64,000 nt of DNA from HGM11368 sp051883415 (GTDB lineage Bacteria; Bacillota; Clostridia; Christensenellales; UBA3700): contig JBJETR010000064.1 of the NCBI GenBank assembly GCA_051883415.1, positions 1 to 64,000 of the forward strand, written 5' to 3'. Both the position numbers and the translations under genes were made by a program. Position 1 is the first letter of the stretch. Each line of letters opens with the position of its first letter. The notes beneath the pieces were generated by a model. The model was given only the letters and a program-made list of their open reading frames with translations, was not told the DNA's origin and did not search any database. Below, piece by piece: positions 1-7,842 of this stretch.

Positions 1-54
1 AAAATGCACCTCCTTTAGTTTTCCATTTCTGTCCAACTTTTGGGGTGCATTTCA
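1..54 (-). mobile_element. Outer end of a probable IS3-family insertion sequence (partial)
   Basis: Read on the minus strand from position 54, the sequence begins TGAAATGCACCCCAAAAGTT, runs through a GGACA, and reaches a strong Shine-Dalgarno (AAAGGAGGTG) at the window edge. A TG-tipped end with a TGCACCCCAAAAGTT-like inverted repeat followed by the ribosome site of orfA is typical of IS3-family elements in Firmicutes. The transposase would lie to the left, outside the window. The family call comes from memory of such ends and no transposase is visible, so it is tentative. Confidence 0.42.
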
Positions 55-112
55 ATAATAGGGTGTGTTATTTTTTTGATCTCGCGCCTCTCGCGGCGGA
101 TATACGTCGCTT

Positions 113-234
113 TCACGGCATATTTACTTCGTTATGCTTTGTCAAGCGTCAATTTTTCTTGCTCACGTACGCTATAGTACGCTCGCTTCGATAAAATCAC
201 CGCTTTCCTCGCCTAACTTGCACCTATGCCGTGA
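113..234. repeat. 10-bp inverted repeat enclosing about 100 bp of non-coding DNA
   Basis: TCACGGCATA at 113-122 is exactly complementary to TATGCCGTGA at 225-234. The enclosed DNA contains further small palindromes (ACGTACGCTATAGTACG near 165-182) and no plausible ORF. It could be a dispersed palindromic element or a structured intergenic region. No function can be assigned. Confidence 0.45.
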
Positions 235-269
235 GACACTCTTCCCGAACACAATCGGGCGGCTTTAAG

Positions 270-690
270 AGGTTTAGATTGCCACGCCTTGCAAGCAAAC
301 CTTTGCTATCGCAATGACAAGGTAGGGCAATCCCTCAGTCCGCAAGGCGGACAGCTCCCTTTGCACAAAGGAGGCGAGATTGCCACGTTTCTCCTTTGCT
401 AACGCAAAATGTACACAACGCAATGACAATGATATTGGATGAGATTGCCACGTTTTACTCGCAATGACAAGGTAGGGCAATCCCTCAGTCCGCAAGGCGG
501 ACAGCTCCCTTTGCACAAAGGAGCCAATAAGCGGTTGAGATTCCCACGCCTAAAGGCTTTGCTAACGCAAAATGTACACAACGCAATGACAATGATATTG
601 GATGAGATTGCCACGTCGTTATACTCCTCGCAATGACATAAAGGATTGAGATTGGCAATGCACACGGCGCAATGACATATCGGAATCAAA
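270..690. repeat. Cluster of dispersed REP-like repeats (two families)
   Basis: Two short families are interleaved. Family A is a GAGATTGCCACG...CGCAATGACA unit, seen near 279-321, 379-428, 444-469, 536-589, 604-637 and, degenerate, to 676. Family B is a GGGCAATCCCTCAGTCCG...GGCGGACAGCTCCCTTTGC unit, present twice in near-identical form at about 326-374 and 476-524, with internal palindromes. The same families recur at 3050-3370. The few ORFs across this stretch are made of the repeats and are not genes. Such elements are common between genes of gut Clostridia and may form hairpins in RNA. Confidence 0.75.
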
Positions 691-713
691 TTTTTGACAA
701 TTTGCAAAAAGTA

Positions 714-742
714 TTAAAAACTACCGCAAAGTGTGATATACT
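714..742 (+). promoter_or_regulatory. Extended -10 promoter giving a leaderless hydrolase mRNA
   Basis: TGaTATACT, with the hexamer at 737-742, is an extended -10. A weak -35 (TTAAAA, 714-719) lies 17 bp upstream. Only six bases separate the -10 from the ATG at 749, so transcription should begin at or next to the start codon. There is no Shine-Dalgarno. Confidence 0.6.
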
Positions 743-748
743 GATTAT

Positions 749-1840
749 ATGGAAAAGAATAGAATTGCTAACAAAAAGTTGTACATAGCGGGGAGCATTG
801 CCTTCGTTATTATTTACGTATTGTTGTTTCCGACAATAATATTTCCTTTGATGACTACGGCGTTGCTGTACGAGGCGTTGTTCGGCAGTAGATGTCAGCT
901 TACTCGCAAGATTTTGACTGACGAAGACTTCCCCGACATGAAGAGGGATGCGGTGAAAATCCCTAGCGGAAAGAATATGCTAAGCGGTGGTATTTTTACA
1001 AGCAAGAGCCATAAGTGCGACAAGGCACTGGTGGTGCTTGGACACGGAATAGGTTGCAGTATGGGTAACTATCTCAACAGAGTAAATTATTTCGTCGGTA
1101 AGGGCTATACCGTGCTTGCCTACGATATTACGGGCTGTGGATATAGCCAAGGCGCTAATATCAAAGGGCTGGTACAGTCGCAGATTGATATGGTGAACGC
1201 AGTCAAGTTTGCCAAAGCTTGCGAGGCACTCAAAGGATTGCCGATAGTGATATACGGACACAGTTGGAGCGGTTACGGCTCGGCAACCGCACTCAATCAC
1301 GACGAGGTGGCGAATAATATTGTTGCTGCGGCAACGTTGAGCGGATTTGATACGCCGTGGGATATTATGTACTATCAAGGTTACGGATTCGTGGGCAACT
1401 TTATACTGCTCACCAAACCTTGGATGGCACTGTATCAGTATCTCAAGTTTGGCAAGGCATCTACCTATACCGCAATAGGCGGAATAAATCACTTCGACGG
1501 ACCTGTATTGTGCGTGCACAGCAGCGACGATCCTACGGTCGATATTTCTTCCTCGGTGTATAGAAACAAAGATAAATGCACCAATAGCAAGGCAAAGTTT
1601 GTATTGTACACCGATAGAGGACATACCTTGTCAAGACCAAAAGAGAGCGAAAAACGTATAAGTGAGGATTGCCTGGACAAAAAGTGTACGTGGCAAGAGA
1701 AGGGCAATATTTTCGTCTACAAGGTGGATATGCACTATGAGTGGTCTAGCAAAGAGGATATCAACGCCATAGATAGCGAGTTTATGGACGTGGTAGACGA
1801 ATTCTATACCCAAGCATTGATAGAAAATCAGTCGGCGTAA
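749..1840 (+). CDS. Membrane-anchored alpha/beta hydrolase
   Basis: A 363-residue protein with an N-terminal membrane segment (about residues 10-40) followed by an alpha/beta-hydrolase domain of the serine-lipase/esterase type. The oxyanion loop GHGIGC and nucleophile elbow GHSWSG (Ser near residue 173) are clear. The acid is probably in SSDDPTVD and the catalytic His in DRGHT. The active domain is probably held at the membrane surface. Substrate is unknown. The ATG is chosen because the -10 lies immediately before it. The alcohol dehydrogenase follows after 31 nt with its own Shine-Dalgarno and no visible promoter, so the two are likely cotranscribed. Confidence 0.82.
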   Translation: MEKNRIANKKLYIAGSIAFVIIYVLLFPTIIFPLMTTALLYEALFGSRCQLTRKILTDEDFPDMKRDAVKIPSGKNMLSGGIFTSKSHKCDKALVVLGHGIGCSMGNYLNRVNYFVGKGYTVLAYDITGCGYSQGANIKGLVQSQIDMVNAVKFAKACEALKGLPIVIYGHSWSGYGSATALNHDEVANNIVAAATLSGFDTPWDIMYYQGYGFVGNFILLTKPWMALYQYLKFGKASTYTAIGGINHFDGPVLCVHSSDDPTVDISSSVYRNKDKCTNSKAKFVLYTDRGHTLSRPKESEKRISEDCLDKKCTWQEKGNIFVYKVDMHYEWSSKEDINAIDSEFMDVVDEFYTQALIENQSA

Positions 1841-1871
1841 AGACGCTTAATTACTAAAAAAGGAGAGAATT

Positions 1872-3038
1872 ATGTTAGGAAATTTTAGTTATTGTAATCC
1901 AACCAAATTATACTTCGGCAACGAGGCTATTGATGGATTGGCAGGTGAAGTAGCCAAATACGGCAAGAAAGTTCTGCTCGTGTACGGCGGCGGTTCAATC
2001 AAGAAAAACGGCATATACGATAGCGTAGTCGGCATTTTGAAAGAGGGCGGTAAAGAAATCGTTGAACTTGCGGGCGTTATGCCCAACCCTACGTCGGACA
2101 AGCTCAACGAGGGCGTAAGAGTGGCAAGAGAGAATAAGATTGACTTTATCTTGGCAGTCGGCGGCGGTTCGGTATGCGATTATTGCAAGGCTTTGTCGGT
2201 GTCGATTAACTGCGATGAAGATCCGTGGGATAAGTACTTTATTAGATTTGACGAGCCCGAATGCGAGATAGTGCCCGTTGGTTGTGTGCTGACTATGGTG
2301 GGTACGGGTAGCGAGATGAACGGCGGTTCGGTGATTACCAACCACGAGCAAAAACTCAAGATAGGACACGTCTTCGGCGAGGAAGTCTTCCCTAAGTTTG
2401 CTATACTCAACCCCGAGTACACAATGACTATCCCTAAATATCAAATGGTGTCGGGCATATTCGATATCATGTCACATATACTCGAGCAATACTTCTCTGG
2501 TAGTGACGACAACACTAGCGACTATATTATGGAAGGACTACTACGTTCGCTCATCGTCAGCGCAGGCGTTGCCGTAGAAAACCCTTACGATTATGAGGCT
2601 AGAAGCAATATCATGTGGACGGCAACTTGGGCTTTGAACACATTGGTGGCAAAGGGCAAGACTACCGATTGGATGGTACATATGCTTGGTCAAGCGGTAG
2701 CCGCACACAACGACGCAACGCACGGAATGACGCTCTCAGCCGTTTCGCTAGCTTATTATAGATATATTTTGCCTTACGGAACCTCGAAATTTGCAAGATA
2801 CGCAGTCAACGTATGGAACGTCAACCCTAGCGGAAAGAGTCAAGCAGACGTGGCACAAGAAGGGCTAAAAGAGATGGAGAAATGGATGAAAAAGATGGGA
2901 CTTGCGATGAGTTTGTCCGAGCTCGGCGTAACCGAGGATATGTTGGACGGCATTGTCGAGAGTACGGTGATTATGGACGGCGGATATAAGGTGCTGGACA
3001 AGAAAGAAATAAAGCAAGTGCTAAAGGATAGCATTTGA
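1872..3038 (+). CDS. Iron-containing alcohol dehydrogenase (butanol dehydrogenase/YqhD type)
   Basis: A 388-residue group III alcohol dehydrogenase that should interconvert aldehydes and alcohols with NAD(P)H. Visible features are the nucleotide loop GGGSIKKNG, the second glycine motif GGGSVCDYCKA, the MVGTGSEMN segment, and metal-ligand regions FDIMSHILEQYF and HNDATHGM. Length fits the family. The start follows AAAGGAGAG. It sits behind the hydrolase in a likely two-gene unit and is convergent with the fucosidase, from which repeats and a terminator separate it. BdhA/YqhD-like enzymes detoxify aldehydes or end fermentation; the sequence alone does not say which. Confidence 0.9.
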   Translation: MLGNFSYCNPTKLYFGNEAIDGLAGEVAKYGKKVLLVYGGGSIKKNGIYDSVVGILKEGGKEIVELAGVMPNPTSDKLNEGVRVARENKIDFILAVGGGSVCDYCKALSVSINCDEDPWDKYFIRFDEPECEIVPVGCVLTMVGTGSEMNGGSVITNHEQKLKIGHVFGEEVFPKFAILNPEYTMTIPKYQMVSGIFDIMSHILEQYFSGSDDNTSDYIMEGLLRSLIVSAGVAVENPYDYEARSNIMWTATWALNTLVAKGKTTDWMVHMLGQAVAAHNDATHGMTLSAVSLAYYRYILPYGTSKFARYAVNVWNVNPSGKSQADVAQEGLKEMEKWMKKMGLAMSLSELGVTEDMLDGIVESTVIMDGGYKVLDKKEIKQVLKDSI

Positions 3039-3049
3039 GTTGTTGATAA

Positions 3050-3112
3050 GGGGCAATCCCCCACCCGACCACCGTCGGGAGCCCCCTTTGCACAAAGGGG
3101 CCTTTTAATCGG
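3050..3112. repeat. Dispersed palindromic repeat, family B copy
   Basis: A GGGGCAATCCCCCACCCG...CGTCGGGAGCCCCCTTTGC element with internal complementary arms (CCCGAC/GTCGGG and CCCCTTTG/CAAAGGGG). It is the same family as the two copies in 326-524 and is placed directly after the alcohol dehydrogenase gene. Confidence 0.7.
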
Positions 3113-3370
3113 TTGAGATTGCCACACTTCGTCTTTGCTAACGCAAAACGTACACGGCGCAATGACATAAAACTTGAGATTGCCACACTTCGTCTTTGCT
3201 AACGCAAAATGCACGCAACGCAATGACATAAAACTTGAGATTGCCACACTTCGTCTTTGTTAACGCAAAATGCACGCAACGCAATGACATAAAACTTGAG
3301 ATTGCCACACTTCGTCTTTGCTAACGCAAAACGTACACGGCGCAATGACATAAAACTTGAGATTGCCACG
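3113..3370. repeat. Tandem array of four 61-bp repeats plus a partial fifth
   Basis: Units start at 3113, 3174, 3235 and 3296, exactly 61 bp apart; a partial copy starts at 3357. Each reads TTGAGATTGCCACACTTCGT, continues through CTTTGCTAACGCAAAA and ends in CGCAATGACATAAAAC. Copies differ only at a few sites (for example ACGTACACGG versus TGCACGCAAC). The unit is a member of dispersed family A, so it appears to be a REP element amplified in tandem. The absence of variable spacers excludes a CRISPR. Confidence 0.9.
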
Positions 3371-3413
3371 TCTTATAAATAAGGCTCGACAACTCGTTGT
3401 TAGGAATAAAACG

Positions 3414-3442
3414 AAAACGTCACGGTAAAGCCGTGGCGTTTT
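3414..3442. terminator. Bidirectional terminator between convergent genes
   Basis: AAAACGTCACGG, a 5-base loop and CCGTGGCGTTTT form a 12-bp stem with one G-U pair. It is flanked by A- and T-runs, so it can serve both the alcohol dehydrogenase side and the fucosidase. Confidence 0.8.
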
Positions 3443-3479
3443 GGTTTATAAAAGTTTTGTTTAACAAAATTGGATTACA

Positions 3480-5750
3480 TTAGAAAGTAACCAGCGTGTT
3501 GAGTTGGATAGTCCTTTCTTGGTCGCCTATACGCACTTTGACGCTCTCGCCTTTGCCTGTGATGCGCAAAGAGAATACTTTACCATCCTTCCACGTACAG
3601 TCTACTACGTATCCGCCACGAGCGACTAACCCCTTGAAAGAGCCGTTTTTCCACTTGGACGGCAGAGCAGGTAAGATATGCAGTACGGTATGGCTTTGGA
3701 GCAACATCTCGCATATACCGCTCATTGCGCCGAAATTGCCGTCGATTTGGAAAGGTGGGTGAGCACAGAGCAGACTACCGTAAGAACCACCACCGGCAAT
3801 TACGAAAAACTTGCGAATCGGATTGATGAGGCGGAGTTGGTTGTTGATGAGTCTCAATGCCATATCACCGTCAAAGAGCCTAGCGTACATATTGATTTTC
3901 CAAGCAAGACTCCAACCTGTGCCACCTTCGCCTCGAAGTTCAAGCGTCTTGTAACATGCTTTGGCAAGGTCCGGTGTGGTGAGTGGGGATATCTGACAGT
4001 CAGGGTGCAAAGCGTACAAGTGAGAAATGTGGCGATGATGAACCTCGCTCTCCTTGTAGTTGTCGTACCACTCCAAAAGCTCTCCGTTTTTGCCCGTCTT
4101 GAATGGGTAAATCTTAGGTATAGTGTCTTGACATTGCTTAGCAAACTCGTCGTCACCACCCAAAATCTCGTTGGCTTTGACCACTATCGAGAGTATTTGT
4201 CTTGCGATGGTGGCATCCATCGTCGCATTTTTGGTGATGGCGTACTTGCCACCCTCGTAAAAATATGAGTTTTCGGGAGAAGTGGAAGGGCACATGATGA
4301 GATACGGACTTTGGTCGTCTTGTACGAGGTAGTCGAGATAGTATTGTGCCGAGCCCTTGAGAATATCGTAGTTGGCTCTAAGGAAATCTTGGTCGAGGGT
4401 ATACTCGTAGTGCATCCATATATGGCTGGCAAGCCAACCGCCACCGCCCGCAAATAAGCCCCAACAGATTGGATTGAAGGCTGCGTTGGTGCCTACGCAA
4501 TCGGCGTTGCCCCACAAGTCGCTGTTTTGTCCACAGCACCAGCCTCTCTTGCCAAATTGAAGCTTGGCAGTTTCGCTACCCACGGTGGATATGGTACGTA
4601 CGTGTCTGAGCAAAGGCTCGTGACACTCGGAAAGATTGGCGGCTTCTGCGCCCCAATAGTTCATCTCAGTATTGATATTGGTGGTGTAGTTGCTGGACCA
4701 CGGAGCACGCAATTCTTTGTTCCAAATTCCTTGCAAATTCATGCAAGTAGTGCCTTGGCGAGAACCCGATATCATCAAATATCTACCAAAATTGAAGAGT
4801 AAGACGGCGAGTTGAGTGGATTTTTTACGTTTTTTGAGCAAAGCTATCGTCGTTTCGCTGTTGTCGGCGTCGTCTTGGTCAATGCAAAACTCAACTCTGT
4901 TGTATAGATTGCTATAATCTGCCATGTGGTCTTGCATAATGGCATCGTAGCCCTTGGCTATAGCTTTGTTGAGAACGTCGTCGGTCACTTCGTCGAGATT
5001 GGAAGTAGGATAATTGTAGCTGGTTGCCGTGGTTAGATAGATAGTTATGGAAGACGACTTGTCGATAGCTATCTCGTCACCTTGCTTAGTGATAGAACCG
5101 TCAGAGGTGATTTTGAGCTTCATTTGCGCCTTGATAGAAGGCTTGGTGGCATCGTAAACCACGGGATTGGAAGTGTGGTAGTAAACGGGATCGGTATGGC
5201 TAGGAGCAACTACGTCCATAATTATTGTAGCTACGTTCTCGCTTGCCTCAACCCTGGTGACGTGTTGCAACAAACTGTCTACCGAAAACGAATGCGTAGA
5301 ATGTTTGTAAGAGTTGATAGAGGTGGCAAACACCTTGTCGGGATAAGATACGAAGCTTGTCTCAACGGTGTCGTCAAAACAAGTGGTATGTACTGCCGTC
5401 TTGAGATTGAGCATACGGCTGTAGTTGGCTGTGCTGAGTCCGCTACGCTTGATGATAACTTTGCCGAGGGGCATATATGCTTGAGTGTATTCTCCCAACA
5501 CCTTTTTCCATACTACGTCTTCGGCTTCTTTGAAGCGTCCTTGCATGGTAAGATTTTTGGCATCTTCGAAGGCGCTGTCTTGTCTATGGTATGGTCCGTA
5601 GCCCGACCACAATGAGTCGTCGTTGATGTGCCAAGTTTCTTGATAAACCTCGCCCGTAGGCATAACGCCTATGTTGCCGTTGCCGAGTGGATAACATAGT
5701 TCCCACGCTTTGGCAGGCTTGAGGTCGAACAATCTATCGCTAAATTTCAT
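3480..5750 (-). CDS. GH95 alpha-L-fucosidase (possibly alpha-L-galactosidase), cytoplasmic
   Basis: A 756-residue glycoside hydrolase of family 95, which removes terminal 1,2-linked L-fucose, or L-galactose in some members, by inversion. Family hallmarks are WELCYPLGNGNIG near the N-terminus, LNLQGIWN and NINTEMNYWGAE (the Asn pair that activates water, near residue 357), CPSTSPENSY (catalytic acid Glu near 494) and HPPFQIDGNFG (Asp near 672). Length is normal. No signal peptide is seen, so it should act on imported oligosaccharides. The start at 5750 is preferred to an ATG ten codons upstream because AAAGGGGAAG lies just ahead of it. It is transcribed away from the phosphopantetheinyl transferase. 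Confidence 0.92.
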   Translation of the reverse strand: MKFSDRLFDLKPAKAWELCYPLGNGNIGVMPTGEVYQETWHINDDSLWSGYGPYHRQDSAFEDAKNLTMQGRFKEAEDVVWKKVLGEYTQAYMPLGKVIIKRSGLSTANYSRMLNLKTAVHTTCFDDTVETSFVSYPDKVFATSINSYKHSTHSFSVDSLLQHVTRVEASENVATIIMDVVAPSHTDPVYYHTSNPVVYDATKPSIKAQMKLKITSDGSITKQGDEIAIDKSSSITIYLTTATSYNYPTSNLDEVTDDVLNKAIAKGYDAIMQDHMADYSNLYNRVEFCIDQDDADNSETTIALLKKRKKSTQLAVLLFNFGRYLMISGSRQGTTCMNLQGIWNKELRAPWSSNYTTNINTEMNYWGAEAANLSECHEPLLRHVRTISTVGSETAKLQFGKRGWCCGQNSDLWGNADCVGTNAAFNPICWGLFAGGGGWLASHIWMHYEYTLDQDFLRANYDILKGSAQYYLDYLVQDDQSPYLIMCPSTSPENSYFYEGGKYAITKNATMDATIARQILSIVVKANEILGGDDEFAKQCQDTIPKIYPFKTGKNGELLEWYDNYKESEVHHRHISHLYALHPDCQISPLTTPDLAKACYKTLELRGEGGTGWSLAWKINMYARLFDGDMALRLINNQLRLINPIRKFFVIAGGGSYGSLLCAHPPFQIDGNFGAMSGICEMLLQSHTVLHILPALPSKWKNGSFKGLVARGGYVVDCTWKDGKVFSLRITGKGESVKVRIGDQERTIQLNTLVTF

Positions 5751-5800
5751 AAACTTCCCCTTTGGTGCAAACGAGTCCAATCGTTTGGTAATATATAATC

Positions 5801-5829
5801 ATTATAGCACACAAAGAGGGGCAGTTCAA
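5801..5829 (-). promoter_or_regulatory. Sigma-A promoter of the GH95 gene
   Basis: On the minus strand TTGAAC (5829-5824), a 17-bp spacer and TATAAT (5806-5801). Its -35 is seven bases from the -35 of the plus-strand promoter at 5837, making a compact divergent pair. Confidence 0.75.
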
Positions 5830-5836
5830 CAATATA

Positions 5837-5865
5837 TTGAATTTTGTAGACTAGCGTGTTATAAT
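5837..5865 (+). promoter_or_regulatory. Sigma-A promoter giving a leaderless PPTase mRNA
   Basis: TTGAAT (5837-5842), 17-bp spacer, TGtTATAAT with the hexamer at 5860-5865. The in-frame GTG starts at 5872, six bases after the -10, so there is no room for a Shine-Dalgarno. Confidence 0.75.
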
Positions 5866-5871
5866 ATCTTT

Positions 5872-6291
5872 GTGAAAGTGTATATCGTGAAGGTCGCCGA
5901 CAAAAGCTCGGCAATAGAAAAAGTCAAAATTGCCTATGCTAATGACGTGGGGAAAGAGCTTGTTTGGAATTACGACAAACAAGGCAAACCAATAGGCGAT
6001 AACTGCAACTTGTCCATATCACATACCTCGGGCGTATACGTGCTGGCTGTGAGCGATAGGGAATTGGGTGTGGACGTAGAGAGCCAAAGCCGTCATATCT
6101 CGCCAAAATTGGGCAATATCAAGCTGTGGACGCAAAAGGAAGCCTACGGCAAAATGCTGGGCACAGGTTTGACGAGAGATATCGTGGAGAGCTTTGAGGG
6201 CGACGATAGGGTGCAAACGATAGACTTGGACGGGCAATATTGGTTGAGCGTTTGCAGTGAAGACAGAGAATTGAAAATTGTTAGGCTATAA
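5872..6291 (+). CDS. Short Sfp-type 4'-phosphopantetheinyl transferase
   Basis: With the GTG start set by the promoter the protein is 139 residues. It carries the transferase motifs LSISHTSG, ELGVDVE (metal-binding Asp/Glu) and WTQKEAYGKMLG (WxxKEA). Such enzymes move phosphopantetheine from CoA to a serine of a carrier protein. It is far shorter than Sfp (about 220 residues) yet has the WxxKEA motif of the Sfp class, so it looks like a reduced pseudo-dimer core. The acyl carrier protein is the next gene and a natural substrate. Longer upstream ORF extensions would overlap both divergent promoters and are rejected. Confidence 0.85.
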   Translation: MKVYIVKVADKSSAIEKVKIAYANDVGKELVWNYDKQGKPIGDNCNLSISHTSGVYVLAVSDRELGVDVESQSRHISPKLGNIKLWTQKEAYGKMLGTGLTRDIVESFEGDDRVQTIDLDGQYWLSVCSEDRELKIVRL

Positions 6292-6298
6292 ATTTGCG

Positions 6299-6327
6299 TT
6301 GACTACTTGCCAAAATAATGCTAATAT
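6299..6327 (+). promoter_or_regulatory. Promoter of the acyl carrier protein gene
   Basis: TTGACT (6299-6304), 17-bp spacer, TGcTAATAT with the hexamer at 6322-6327. It is followed by a normal Shine-Dalgarno GGAGG about ten bases before the ATG, unlike the neighbouring leaderless gene. Confidence 0.6.
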
Positions 6328-6352
6328 ATAATAGAAAACGGAGGATAGAAAA

Positions 6353-6580
6353 ATGACTTTTGAAAAATTGGTAGAAATTATTGCTAACGTAATGAACCTC
6401 GACAAGTCTACTTTGACTATGGAAACTTCTTTTAAGGACGACCTCAAAGCCGACTCTCTCGACGTGGTTGAGATAATTATGGAAGTAGAAAACGAGTTCG
6501 GCGTAGAAATCAGCGACGAAGAGATAGTCAACTACAACACTATCGGCGACGTTGTGAGAAGTCTTGACGCGAATATATAA
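6353..6580 (+). CDS. acpP: Acyl carrier protein
   Basis: A 75-residue acidic four-helix carrier protein with the phosphopantetheine attachment motif KADSLDVVE (Ser near residue 36). It carries acyl groups as thioesters, most simply in fatty-acid synthesis. No fab genes lie next to it. Its neighbour is a phosphopantetheinyl transferase, so it could be the housekeeping AcpP or a second specialised carrier. The gene symbol is used for the family. It has its own promoter, a good Shine-Dalgarno and a terminator, forming a single-gene unit. Confidence 0.9.
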   Translation: MTFEKLVEIIANVMNLDKSTLTMETSFKDDLKADSLDVVEIIMEVENEFGVEISDEEIVNYNTIGDVVRSLDANI

Positions 6581-6633
6581 TAAGTAATATAGATAGTTTA
6601 TTTGATAAAGGATATAGACAAAGTTAGTAAGAA

Positions 6634-6659
6634 AGGGCAACAAAATAGTTGCTCTTTTT
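6634..6659 (+). terminator. Terminator after the acyl carrier protein gene
   Basis: GGGCAAC, a short AAAATA loop and GTTGCTC (one G-U pair) are followed by TTTTT. Confidence 0.75.
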
Positions 6660-6684
6660 AATTGCAAAAAATTAGATATAATAA

Positions 6685-6738
6685 TTTAACCAAAAATAGG
6701 TTAAAAGTATTGACTTATGATTATATTTTATGTATAAT
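6685..6738 (+). promoter_or_regulatory. Promoter of the Xre-protease pair with an upstream inverted repeat
   Basis: TTGACT (6710-6715), 17-bp spacer, TATAAT (6733-6738). Just upstream TTTAACC (6685-6691) and GGTTAAA (6699-6705) form a 7-bp inverted repeat with a 7-base centre. It is a plausible operator for the Xre protein encoded downstream; that link is inference. Confidence 0.65.
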
Positions 6739-6775
6739 GATATTGTCTATTTGGAAGATTTGGAGGTTAAGGAAT

Positions 6776-7132
6776 ATGGCATATACAAAATATGCAGAAC
6801 TTTTGAGGGTTCTGCGCGTTAAGCATCATGAAAATATGGGTGATACGGCAAAACTTCTTGGGGTTAACGTAGCCTTTGTATCGGCTGTTGAAACGGGAAA
6901 GAAAAACGTTCCTGACGAATGGGTTGATAAAATTGTAGAACATTATAAACTAAACGTGCAAGAAAGGGAAGAACTAATAAAAGCAATAGAAGATTCTAAA
7001 ACTTCTTCTAAAATAAATTTAGTGTCTGTGCCAAATTTCAAAAGACAGGTTGCATTGCAGTTTCAACGCTCTTTTGGAGATATAGATGAAGAAACTGCGA
7101 AGAAAATTATGGAACTATTAGGGGAGGATTAG
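6776..7132 (+). CDS. Xre-family transcriptional regulator, partner of a metallopeptidase
   Basis: A 118-residue protein with an N-terminal helix-turn-helix of the Xre type (LLRVLRVKHHENMGDTAKLL through SAVETGKKNVPDEWVDKI) and a short C-terminal region. The chosen ATG follows GGAGG and sits downstream of a full sigma-A promoter; the longer ORF would start upstream of that promoter. The next gene, four nt away, encodes an ImmA/IrrE-like protease. In ICEBs1 and many phages such pairs form a switch in which the protease destroys the repressor. The DNA is more AT-rich than its neighbours, fitting an acquired island. Confidence 0.85.
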   Translation: MAYTKYAELLRVLRVKHHENMGDTAKLLGVNVAFVSAVETGKKNVPDEWVDKIVEHYKLNVQEREELIKAIEDSKTSSKINLVSVPNFKRQVALQFQRSFGDIDEETAKKIMELLGED

Positions 7133-7135
7133 TAT

Positions 7136-7660
7136 TTGGACTATGCGACTAGAGCAACAAGCAGAACGGAAGTTCGATTATATGCTAAGATATTTAGAAA
7201 ATTGTTTGAGCTACCATTGACAGGTTCAATTGATCCGTTGAGCTTATTAGACAGACTTCCAGACGTATATGATAACGTTGAATATGAAGTAATTGAAGAT
7301 TCTGAAATGCCGAAAGGTGTACCTGCTCGTTGCATTCCAACGGATAACGGTGGTTTTATGATACAGATAGCACAATCAATATTTGATGGGGCTTACGAGA
7401 GAAAAGTTGGAGGATATCGAGCGCATATTCTGCATGAAATAATACATCCTTTTGCAGATAAAATGGGATTTAAGCCAATAATGAATAGAGTCTTTAATAA
7501 TAATACCGTTCCACCATATATGAGCCTCGAGTGGGTTGTAAAAGCCATGACAGGTGAAGTTATGATGCCGTATGAAGAAACCATCGGACTTAATACTAGT
7601 GAACTGATAGAAGAGTACGGAGTATCATGGGAAGCTGCAAATTATAGACGAACTTATTAA
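7136..7660 (+). CDS. ImmA/IrrE-like zinc metallopeptidase
   Basis: A 174-residue protein with the gluzincin motif HEIIH (residues near 101-105, in AHILHEIIHPFADKMG). The family cleaves a partner Xre-type repressor, and the gene directly upstream encodes such a protein. The start is a TTG at 7136 placed eight bases after GGGGAGG; no better ATG exists in frame before the conserved region. It probably inactivates the upstream regulator under a signal that cannot be read from sequence. A hairpin with AGCACTTA/TAAGTGCT arms (7684-7719) follows but lacks a plus-strand T-run. Confidence 0.82.
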   Translation: MDYATRATSRTEVRLYAKIFRKLFELPLTGSIDPLSLLDRLPDVYDNVEYEVIEDSEMPKGVPARCIPTDNGGFMIQIAQSIFDGAYERKVGGYRAHILHEIIHPFADKMGFKPIMNRVFNNNTVPPYMSLEWVVKAMTGEVMMPYEETIGLNTSELIEEYGVSWEAANYRRTY

Positions 7661-7794
7661 AAGAAAATATACACAAAGAAAAGCACTTAAAAATTGCGGG
7701 AACAACTTCTAAGTGCTATAAAGAAATGTATTACTACACCTCTCTCTTTCTAAACGTAGTATAGCATTTCCTACAATTTGTGTCAAATATATTT

Positions 7795-7823
7795 TTGACG
7801 ATACCCAAAGTGGTAAATAAAAT
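7795..7823 (+). promoter_or_regulatory. Promoter of the DUF4417 gene cluster
   Basis: TTGACG (7795-7800), 17-bp spacer, TAAAAT (7818-7823). Because transcription should begin near 7830, upstream in-frame starts for the DUF4417 ORF are unlikely. Confidence 0.5.
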
Positions 7824-7842
7824 TATGGAGGGCATAAAGGAA

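Noticed and set aside
274..707. Small ORFs in the repeat region at the window start
   Set aside because: They consist of translated REP-like elements, and occur on both strands with no Shine-Dalgarno.
3113..3370. CRISPR array
   Set aside because: The repeated unit is nearly the same along all 61 bases, with no variable spacers, and the same motif is dispersed elsewhere. No cas genes are present.
7681..7719. Terminator after the ImmA/IrrE-like gene
   Set aside because: The 8-bp stem is not followed by a T-run on the plus strand; only the minus strand shows one, where no gene ends.
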